Source of the DNA: Campylobacterales bacterium
GTDB lineage: Bacteria > Campylobacterota > Campylobacteria > Campylobacterales > Sulfurovaceae
Direction of reading: 5' to 3'
Length of the DNA: 5,040 nucleotides
Assembly (NCBI GenBank): GCA_014763905.1
Contig: JACXUN010000167.1
Location: 1 to 5,040, forward strand
Part shown: piece after piece, positions 1-3,916 of the stretch
Layout of the letters: every line of letters starts with the position of its first letter
Position numbering within the stretch: the first letter of the stretch is position 1
The notes under the pieces: model-generated
The model's input: the letters and a program-made list of their open reading frames with translations, nothing else
What the model was told of the DNA's origin: nothing
Databases searched by the model: none
Position numbers and translations under genes: made by a program

Positions 1-242
1 AGCTCTTTGTGGCGTTTGGAAAAATAGGTTGTACGAGTCGGTGAGGTCACGATAACTTCCGCTCCGGTTTGAGAAAACTTGTAGCTGTCTTTGCCCTCGA
101 TATCAAAAATGGCTTTATCTTTGGGATCGTTTTTGATGATCGCCACTTCATAGTCGGCAATCAAGCTACGGGCAACCTTTTCGATCAGTGTGGTCTTTCC
201 GCTATTCGAGGGACCGGTAAAGGCAACGGCTCGTCGTTTCAT
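1..242 (-). CDS. mobB: Molybdopterin-guanine dinucleotide biosynthesis protein B, MobB (N-terminal 80 codons)
   Basis: GTP-binding accessory protein of molybdenum cofactor maturation. It is thought to support MobA in attaching GMP to molybdopterin for cytoplasmic assembly of molybdoenzymes such as formate dehydrogenase and nitrate reductase. The minus-strand frame starts at ATG 242-240 and is open to the window edge, so the C-terminus is missing. The protein begins MKRRAVAFTGPSNSGKTTLI, a P-loop (Walker A, GPSNSGKTT at residues 10-18) placed right at the N-terminus as in MobB. It continues with AIIKNDPKDKAIFDIEGKDS (about residues 34-53) and QTGAEVIVTSPTRT, both typical of MobB from Campylobacterota. 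The start is supported by AGGAG at 251-247, four bases upstream. It is transcribed away from the lipoprotein gene at 353. I recall mobB near the slt/yggT/gltX2 cluster in Campylobacter, which fits this location. Function is assigned from family resemblance only. Confidence 0.88.
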   Translation of the reverse strand, partial: MKRRAVAFTGPSNSGKTTLIEKVARSLIADYEVAIIKNDPKDKAIFDIEGKDSYKFSQTGAEVIVTSPTRTTYFSKRHKE

Positions 243-285
243 TTCGCTCCTATATCGTTACGCTGTTTTTTAATAATGAAGCGAA

Positions 286-293
286 ATTATACA
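286..293 (-). promoter_or_regulatory. Probable promoter -10 for mobB
   Basis: On the minus strand TGTATAAT reads from 293 to 286, a perfect TATAAT preceded by TG, about 43 bases before the mobB start. There is no convincing -35 box, which is common for sigma-70 promoters in this phylum. It lies about 20 bases from the facing lipoprotein promoter, so the two promoters probably share their upstream DNA. Confidence 0.55.
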
Positions 294-312
294 TTAAAGT
301 TTATTGAACCTG

Positions 313-321
313 TGTTAAAAT
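313..321 (+). promoter_or_regulatory. Possible extended -10 promoter for the lipoprotein gene
   Basis: TGTTAAAAT (TG, one base, then TAAAAT) ends 31 bases before ATG 353, giving an expected leader of about 25 nt. The leader carries AAGG at 342-345 as a modest ribosome binding site, seven bases from the start codon. No clear -35 box is visible. Confidence 0.4.
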
Positions 322-352
322 TGTTATCACTACACCAATTCAAGGTCTTTTA

Positions 353-877
353 ATGTATAAAAAAATCCTACTGATATCTTCGCTGCTCTTTACCGGAGGG
401 TGTTCCCTCAAAGAGAACTCCAATCTGGCTCAACTCTTTACCAAAGATGATATCTACCACATTAGTCTGCAAAATACCCAAAAAGCTCAGCTTATGGCAT
501 CATTTGAGACCAAAGCATTGTTGACAGCTACCTATCTCAATCCGGTCTACACACGCGAGAACTGCAAAAACTTCTGCATGAATGTAGAGGATGGTGAGTA
601 TTTCTTCGTCGGGGTTTATATTCGAGACAGTAAGACACACCATTTCGATAATAAAGGATACTCCCTAAGATTAAACGGTCAAAAGCCGATGGAGATTAAA
701 AAATTGGACAAAGATGATCCCCTCCAATATGAAATGCCCATGGTCAATAACTGGAGTACCTATTATCAAGTCAAATTTCCCAAAATGGATAAAAAAGAGT
801 TAACCATAATTTTTGAAAGTGATCGGTTTGGACAAGATGAGTTGAAGTTTTCCAAAGGCGTGAAGTCTTTGTTTTGA
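353..877 (+). CDS. Predicted lipoprotein of unknown function
   Basis: I do not recognise the family. The 174-residue product starts MYKKILLISSLLFTGGCS: a lysine-rich n-region, a hydrophobic stretch (residues 5-14) and a cysteine at 17. This is a short lipoprotein-type signal peptide, although the lipobox TGGC is weak at the -3 position (Thr rather than Leu), so lipidation is likely but not certain. The mature part is polar with mixed charge and no further membrane segment, so it would sit in the periplasm anchored to a membrane. It contains a C-x3-C pair (Cys71 and Cys75) and several aromatic, beta-strand-like stretches (EYFFVGVYI, YYQVKF, LTIIFES), suggesting a small beta-rich domain. The first ATG has AAGG seven bases upstream. 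It stands between divergent mobB and co-directional pdxJ, 60 bases before pdxJ. I recall a small gene in a similar position near mobB and slt in Campylobacter, but cannot say that it is the same family. Confidence 0.8.
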   Translation: MYKKILLISSLLFTGGCSLKENSNLAQLFTKDDIYHISLQNTQKAQLMASFETKALLTATYLNPVYTRENCKNFCMNVEDGEYFFVGVYIRDSKTHHFDNKGYSLRLNGQKPMEIKKLDKDDPLQYEMPMVNNWSTYYQVKFPKMDKKELTIIFESDRFGQDELKFSKGVKSLF

Positions 878-903
878 TTCAACTCCTCACCCTAAAATTT
901 ATG

Positions 904-922
904 TATAATTATGCGATATAAT
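904..922 (+). promoter_or_regulatory. Probable pdxJ promoter, two overlapping -10 boxes
   Basis: Two perfect TATAAT hexamers occur at 904-909 and 917-922, ahead of the pdxJ start at 938. The first would start transcription near 916 and leave a leader that includes the ribosome binding site AAGGA (927-931, six bases from ATG). The second would start within that site and is therefore less likely to be used for normal translation. No good -35 box is seen. Read-through from the lipoprotein gene is also possible because no terminator separates them. Confidence 0.5.
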
Positions 923-937
923 ATTTAAGGAAATTTC

Positions 938-1717
938 ATGAAACTGGGTGTCAATATTGATCATATCGCCGTCTTACGTGAAGCACGGAAAATAGCCGAT
1001 CCCAACCCGCTTGATGCGCTAGGTATCGTCAAACGAGCCGGAGCGGATCAGATCACGATCCATTTACGAGAAGATCGCCGTCATATTCACGACCAAGATG
1101 CGATAGATATTATCAAACACTCTCCGCTTCCGGTCAATCTGGAGTGTGCCATGGCTCCTGAGATTCTTGATATCGTTTGTGAACTTCAACCGCATCGTGT
1201 GACACTGGTACCGGAAAAACGGGAAGAGGTGACAACGGAAGGCGGGCTAAATGTCTTGGGTGACAATGAGAAATTGGCTCAGACCATTCAACGGCTTCAA
1301 GCCTATGAGATCGAAGTTTCACTCTTTATCGATCCCTGTTTAGAGAGTGTCAAAGCCGCCAAAAATCTCGGTGCCGAATGGATTGAGTTTCATACCGGTA
1401 AATATGCCAATATCTATGCAATGCTCTACGGAGGATTGATCAATACCCATCATTCGATTTCTGAACTAGAACTCTCACGCACCAAGCTTACTGAAATGTT
1501 AGAAGAGGAGTTAACCAATCTCCGTGTACTCTCTTGCGATGCGATGGAGATGGAGCTCAAAGTAGCCGCCGGGCATGGACTCAACTACCAAAACGTCAAA
1601 GCGATTGCCGAGATCGAAACCATCGAAGAGCTAAATATTGGACAGAGTATTATCGCCCGTTCGATCTGGACGGGATTGGAGCAGGCGATTATCGATATGC
1701 GGACTCTTTTGCTTTAA
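938..1717 (+). CDS. pdxJ: Pyridoxine 5'-phosphate synthase PdxJ
   Basis: Last ring-forming step of the DXP-dependent vitamin B6 pathway. It condenses 1-deoxy-D-xylulose 5-phosphate with the aminoketone phosphate produced by PdxA to give pyridoxine 5'-phosphate in the cytoplasm. The 259-residue length fits the slightly long epsilonproteobacterial form (E. coli is about 243). Signatures run in order: LGVNIDHIAVLREAR (residues 3-17), ITIHLREDRRHI (39-50, with the expected catalytic His42 and phosphate-binding Arg residues), NLEC (Glu69), VTLVPEKREEVTTEGGL (88-104), EFHTGKYA (150-157, Glu150), AGHGLNY (211-217, His213) and LNIGQSIIARSI (232-243). No key residue appears altered. The start has AAGGA six bases upstream and the family N-terminus begins here. 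pdxA, usually the next gene in relatives as I recall, is absent downstream; the gene is followed by a repeat-filled gap. Confidence 0.96.
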   Translation: MKLGVNIDHIAVLREARKIADPNPLDALGIVKRAGADQITIHLREDRRHIHDQDAIDIIKHSPLPVNLECAMAPEILDIVCELQPHRVTLVPEKREEVTTEGGLNVLGDNEKLAQTIQRLQAYEIEVSLFIDPCLESVKAAKNLGAEWIEFHTGKYANIYAMLYGGLINTHHSISELELSRTKLTEMLEEELTNLRVLSCDAMEMELKVAAGHGLNYQNVKAIAEIETIEELNIGQSIIARSIWTGLEQAIIDMRTLLL

Positions 1718-1746
1718 TTGCCCATACTCAGATTTGATTCCTCCTC

Positions 1747-1806
1747 TTCCACATCTTAGCAAGTGTGGAATGCAGACAAGAGATTGAAGTCGAAGTAAGC
1801 TTTTTT
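1747..1806 (+). repeat. Palindromic repeat, copy A
   Basis: A hairpin TTCCACA (1747-1753) pairs with TGTGGAA (1764-1770), with an inner CTT/AAG stem and one bulged T. It is followed by a conserved tail. From 1765 to 1806 it matches 2158-2199 at 35 of 42 positions without gaps, including GTGGAATGCA and TTGAAGTC. The hairpin lacks an immediate T-run, so it is a poor terminator, although a six-T run ends the tail at 1801-1806. Confidence 0.7.
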
Positions 1807-1808
1807 AT

Positions 1809-1854
1809 TCTCTCAAAATCTTCTGGATAAACTCTTTACGTTTGAGAGATTTTT
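1809..1854 (+). terminator. Weak candidate terminator downstream of pdxJ
   Basis: TCTCTCAAA (1809-1817) and TTTGAGAGA (1841-1849) form a perfect 9-bp inverted repeat with a 23-base loop, followed directly by TTTTT (1850-1854). Against it: the loop is long, the stem is only moderately GC-rich, and the segment also forms the 3' end of the minus-strand remnant. Confidence 0.25.
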
Positions 1855-1984
1855 GTTTGGCTTTTTCCCAGTTTTTAGGCTTTTTTGAAGCTCTGCTTTG
1901 ACGCGTTGGGCTAACGCAACTTTGATATTTTCATAATCTTCTATTTCACCGTTATAACCAGCTGCTTGAAGTGTACATGTTTTT

Positions 1985-2034
1985 CCGCCACTTTGGCGGG
2001 AGGTTATGGCTCGTGTAGGGTTGGCTTTAGCCAA
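1985..2034. repeat. Two short perfect hairpins
   Basis: CCGCCA-CTT-TGGCGG (1985-1999) and TTGGCT-TT-AGCCAA (2021-2034) are perfect 6-bp inverted repeats about 20 bases apart. The core of the second, GGCTTTAGCC (2023-2032), recurs exactly at 2315-2324. Neither is followed by a T-run on either strand, so they do not look like terminators. Confidence 0.5.
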
Positions 2035-2087
2035 CGGATCTCTACCATTGATATTTTACGTGGGCTGAACCACCCTATAGCGGTCTA

Positions 2088-2096
2088 TGCTATAAT
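2088..2096 (+). promoter_or_regulatory. Strong extended -10 promoter with no intact gene behind it
   Basis: TGCTATAAT is a perfect extended -10 (TG, one base, TATAAT). Transcription would begin near 2103, giving a leader of about 22 nt that contains AAGGG (2114-2118), six bases before ATG 2125. All parts of a well-built start region are present, but the reading frame is broken after a few codons by repeat copy B. It could still supply distant transcription to gltX2, about 390 bases downstream. Confidence 0.55.
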
Positions 2097-2124
2097 GAGA
2101 TCGAAATCAATAAAAGGGTTTCCA

Positions 2125-2187
2125 ATGTACGCAGTTATCTCGTCCCACCTTTGTAAGGTGGAATGCATACGAGAGGTTGAAGTCTAA
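2125..2187 (+). pseudogene. Truncated gene start (20 codons) running into a repeat
   Basis: ATG 2125 is well placed behind a good ribosome binding site and promoter, but the frame reads MYAVI and then passes into repeat copy B (SSHLCKVECIREVEV) and stops at TAA 2185-2187. From codon 6 the sequence is that of the palindromic element, so only the first five codons can belong to the original gene. MYAVI is the usual opening of ribosomal protein L21 (RplU), so a displaced 5' end of rplU is possible. Five residues are far too few to be sure. Alternatively this is a real 20-residue peptide or chance. Confidence 0.35.
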
Positions 2188-2199
2188 ATAAACTTTTTC
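2140..2199 (+). repeat. Palindromic repeat, copy B
   Basis: A perfect 7-bp hairpin CCACCTT-TGT-AAGGTGG (2145-2161) is followed by AATGCATACGAGA and the tail shared with copy A (35 of 42 identical from 2158). The CGTCCCAC...GTGGAATGCATACGAG arrangement resembles a widespread REP-like palindrome family of the form CGTTCCCAC...GTGGGAATGCATAC that I recall from many bacterial genomes; that link is from memory. Confidence 0.65.
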
Positions 2200-2211
2200 A
2201 GCCTTTTGAAT

Positions 2212-2250
2212 TCTCGTATGCATTCCCACTCAGAGAGATTGTGAACGAGG
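2212..2250 (-). repeat. Palindromic repeat, copy C (inverted)
   Basis: TCTCGTATGCATTCC (2212-2226) is the exact reverse complement of 2160-2174 in copy B, with a further CAC extending the match after a one-base bulge. It continues to GTGAACGAGG (2241-2250), a degenerate second half of the same palindrome. B and C are thus a head-to-head pair separated by 37 bases, an arrangement like paired REP elements (REPIN/BIME). Confidence 0.6.
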
Positions 2251-2257
2251 GGCATTT

Positions 2258-2275
2258 ACGATCATGGATGATCGT
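2258..2275. repeat. Perfect 8-bp palindrome ACGATCAT/ATGATCGT
   Basis: ACGATCAT (2258-2265) and ATGATCGT (2268-2275) are perfect inverted repeats separated by GG. As RNA the loop would open to at least four bases. No T-run follows. It could be part of the repeat element or a protein-binding site; nothing here decides between them. Confidence 0.4.
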
Positions 2276-2456
2276 GACCCGTTTGAGGAGATGTAGCTGT
2301 TTTTTTGAAACGGCGGCTTTAGCCCCGAATTCAAAAACGATTTGCGAACTTTTTAGCCCTCAAGAGTGCCGTTTTTGTTATTTTTTTAACTATTTTCGAG
2401 ATTTCGGACTCTGCTGATACTGTGATGGTTGGGTAGAAAGTTAAGTAAGTGGACAC

Positions 2457-2462
2457 TATAAT
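2457..2462 (+). promoter_or_regulatory. Probable gltX2 promoter -10
   Basis: TATAAT at 2457-2462 would start transcription near 2469, leaving a leader of about 23 nt that holds the ribosome binding site GAGGAG (2481-2486, five bases before ATG 2492). No clear -35 box is seen. The preceding AGTGGACACT (2448-2457) resembles an insertion-sequence end, but this is only an impression. Confidence 0.5.
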
Positions 2463-2491
2463 TACAACTAATGAAATCACGAGGAGAGTGA

Positions 2492-3778
2492 ATGCTTCGA
2501 TTTGCCCCGTCACCCACCGGTGATATGCATATCGGTAATCTACGCGTTGCCATTTTGAACTATATTGTTGCGAAGCAGCAGCATAAACCTTTTTTAGTCC
2601 GTATCGAAGACCATGACAAAGAGCAGACCATTGAAGGGAAAGATACCGAGATCATGCAGATTTTGGAGAAGTTTGCCATTCAACGCGATTTGGTTTATCA
2701 TCAGAGTGAACATCTCAATATTCATCAAACCTTAGCCATCAAGTTGCTCAAAGAGGGCAAAGCCTTTATCTGTCGATGTACTCCTGATGAGATAGCCATT
2801 GAACAGGAACGTGCCAAAGCAAATGGGATTGAGTATCGCTACGGTGGAATTTGTGAGACACTGACACATGATGATTATCAGGTACTCAAGGAGAAGGGTG
2901 AACCGTTTGTAATTCGGCTTAAAAAGCCGACTGGAGAGATTGTCTTTAACGATCTGATTCAAGGGAGTATTGCCACATCACCTGATACCATTGATAGCTT
3001 TGTGATTATGCGAACGGATAATACGCCGTCGCATAATTTCGCCACCGCTTGCGATGATATGCTGAGCAATATCGATTGGATCATCTGCGAAGCAGATCAG
3101 CTCAGTGATACACCCAAACAGATACATATCAAAAAGATGTTGGGATATGAAGCCGAAACTCAATATGCTCACCTGCCGATCATGGTAAATGAGAAGGAGT
3201 ATTCTCTTCAATGGCTCTTGGAAGAGGGATTTGTCCCGGATGCGATTTTGAACTATCTGATACTGCTTGGCAATACTAAAGCTCCACAAGAGATATTTAC
3301 CCTGCCGGAAGCCATTGAGTGGTTTGATCTCTCAGCCATCACTACAGCGAATTTTGATCTCGATAGATTGCGATTGATCAACCGGAAACATCTCAAAATG
3401 ATGGAGGATAAAGCATTATCAAGACTCTTTGGTTTTGCCGATGCCGATATCGGTAAGTTGGCAAAGGTCTATCTCAAAGAGGTGAGTACGATTAAAGAAC
3501 TAGAATCCAAGATTCGTATGATTTTTGCCCCCAAAGATTTTAACGGAGAGTGGGGTGAATCGATGCGAACCCTTGAGCAGATCATCTTCGATGCTCCGCC
3601 GTTTGAGACTTTCGACGAATTCAAAAATCATATTATGCAAACCAGCGGTTTGACAGAGGAAAATCTCTTGAAACCGCTTTCTATTCTGCTAACCGGAACA
3701 GAAAATGATACGGCGCGGTACTCTCTTTTGTGCAGCCTGATCCGAGAAACCCGGTTGTCGATGTTCTTAATCGTTTGA
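2492..3778 (+). CDS. gltX: Degenerate second glutamyl-tRNA synthetase (GltX2 type) lacking the KMSKS loop
   Basis: In relatives GltX2 charges tRNA(Gln) with glutamate, and GatCAB then converts it to Gln-tRNA(Gln). The 428-codon frame begins MLRFAPSPTGDMHIGNLR, the GltX2 opening with an intact HIGH motif (HIGN, residues 13-16). It runs through the Rossmann and connective regions (FVIRLKKPTGEIVFND, about 139-154; TPKQIHIKKMLGYE, 207-220; YAHLPI, 225-230) into the helical anticodon-binding part (WLLEEGFVPDAILNYL onward). Several active-site signatures are damaged. RIEDTD reads RIEDHD (His41). PTYNFA reads PSHNFA (His181), losing a glutamate-contacting Tyr. RGEDH reads CEADQ (199-203), losing a glutamate-contacting Arg. 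The segment that should hold KMSKR is missing: LPIMVNEKEYSLQWLLEEG joins directly, about nine residues short, near 3188-3202. From about residue 406 the tail is out of frame in yggT DNA. The long open frame argues against simple decay. It may be a pseudoenzyme, a reassigned protein or a recent pseudogene; normal synthetase activity is unlikely. Confidence 0.85.
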   Translation: MLRFAPSPTGDMHIGNLRVAILNYIVAKQQHKPFLVRIEDHDKEQTIEGKDTEIMQILEKFAIQRDLVYHQSEHLNIHQTLAIKLLKEGKAFICRCTPDEIAIEQERAKANGIEYRYGGICETLTHDDYQVLKEKGEPFVIRLKKPTGEIVFNDLIQGSIATSPDTIDSFVIMRTDNTPSHNFATACDDMLSNIDWIICEADQLSDTPKQIHIKKMLGYEAETQYAHLPIMVNEKEYSLQWLLEEGFVPDAILNYLILLGNTKAPQEIFTLPEAIEWFDLSAITTANFDLDRLRLINRKHLKMMEDKALSRLFGFADADIGKLAKVYLKEVSTIKELESKIRMIFAPKDFNGEWGESMRTLEQIIFDAPPFETFDEFKNHIMQTSGLTEENLLKPLSILLTGTENDTARYSLLCSLIRETRLSMFLIV

Positions 3779-3915
3779 CCTATCCGGCTTTTAACTGGGT
3801 ACGTCAAAAACTGCCGTTCGTGGTCATATCGGGAATTGATCTCTCACCCATTGTTATTGTATTCGGATTACAGTTTATCGATACGATATTAATGCGTTCT
3901 ATATTAGGGGTCTAA
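3709..3915 (+). pseudogene. 3' remnant of a YggT-family membrane protein gene
   Basis: YggT-family proteins are small inner-membrane proteins with two hydrophobic segments and no firmly established biochemical role. This frame is one base out of step (+2) with gltX2 and overlaps its last 70 bases. It reads YGAVLSFVQPDPRNPVV, then KLPFVVISGIDLSPIVIVFG and LQFIDTILM, ending LGV at TAA 3913-3915. These are the middle and second membrane segment of YggT. An in-frame TGA (3706-3708) sits just before the remnant, so roughly the first 30 residues, including the first membrane helix, are gone. GTG 3730 has no ribosome binding site and is not a credible start. The remnant carries the ribosome binding site of slt, which may explain why this end is kept. 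Confidence 0.75.
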
Positions 3916-3916
3916 T

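Larger units (their letters stand above)
1805..2034 (-). pseudogene. Frameshifted C-terminal remnant of an unrecognised gene
   Basis: I do not recognise the family. Reading from TTG 2034, the minus strand encodes about 48 residues, including AAGYNGEIEDYENIKVALAQ and then RVKAELQK, up to a run of six A (plus-strand T-run at 1871-1876). Adding one base at that run switches to a frame that continues as KPKNWEKAKQKSLKRKEFIQ and ends KILRE with TAA at 1807-1805. This lysine-rich helical ending looks more natural than the uncorrected one (KSLKTGKKPNKNLSNVK), which is my reason for calling a one-base deletion. An in-frame TAA lies about 24 bases upstream of 2034 and there is no ribosome binding site, so the N-terminal part is missing. 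It converges on pdxJ and is flanked by repeat copies A and B. It may be debris of a mobile or accessory gene; that is inference. Confidence 0.4.
2204..2336. mobile_element. Possible 133-bp MITE-like segment bounded by 10-bp inverted repeats
   Basis: TTTTGAATTC (2204-2213) and GAATTCAAAA (2327-2336) are perfect inverted repeats that enclose repeat copy C, an 8-bp palindrome and the GGCTTTAGCC motif. There is no coding capacity and no obvious target-site duplication: the flanking bases TCAGCC and ACGATT differ. Because GAATTC is itself palindromic, only four further base pairs add to the evidence, so chance is a real alternative. Confidence 0.25.
1718..2456. other. Gene-poor gap filled with repeats and remnants
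   Basis: About 740 bases between pdxJ and the gltX2 promoter hold no intact gene. Present are three copies of a palindromic repeat, a frameshifted minus-strand remnant, an orphan promoter and start codon, several short perfect hairpins, and AT-rich DNA from 2337 to 2456. In that last part I see only T-runs and no gene. No tRNA, rRNA or CRISPR structure was found here. Confidence 0.7.

Noticed and set aside
69..353. 94-codon plus-strand frame at the window start
   Set aside because: It is mostly antisense to mobB, which has a clear Walker A motif and ribosome binding site; the plus-strand frame shows no family features.
1134..1322. Minus-strand frame inside pdxJ
   Set aside because: It lies wholly antisense to a well-supported pdxJ and has no recognisable motif.
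1534..1737. Second plus-strand frame over the end of pdxJ
   Set aside because: It is an out-of-frame shadow of pdxJ, rich in Arg, with no ribosome binding site.
1747..2229. CRISPR array
   Set aside because: There are only three degenerate copies, one inverted, with irregular spacing; the palindromic repeat explanation fits better.
2308..2387. Terminator from AAACGGC (2308-2314) and GCCGTTT (2368-2374) with T-runs after it
   Set aside because: The arms are 53 bases apart and the T-run is interrupted; no gene ends just upstream.
2331..2513. Minus-strand 60-codon frame with a hydrophobic stretch
   Set aside because: It starts inside gltX2 and is antisense to its promoter; the hydrophobicity comes from AT-rich DNA and no ribosome binding site was seen.
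2732..3289. Two minus-strand frames inside gltX2
   Set aside because: Both are antisense to a recognisable synthetase sequence and have no domain features.
3730..3915. Intact short YggT protein starting at GTG 3730
   Set aside because: There is no ribosome binding site, the first membrane helix is missing, and homology begins upstream at 3709 right after a stop codon, so it is a remnant.
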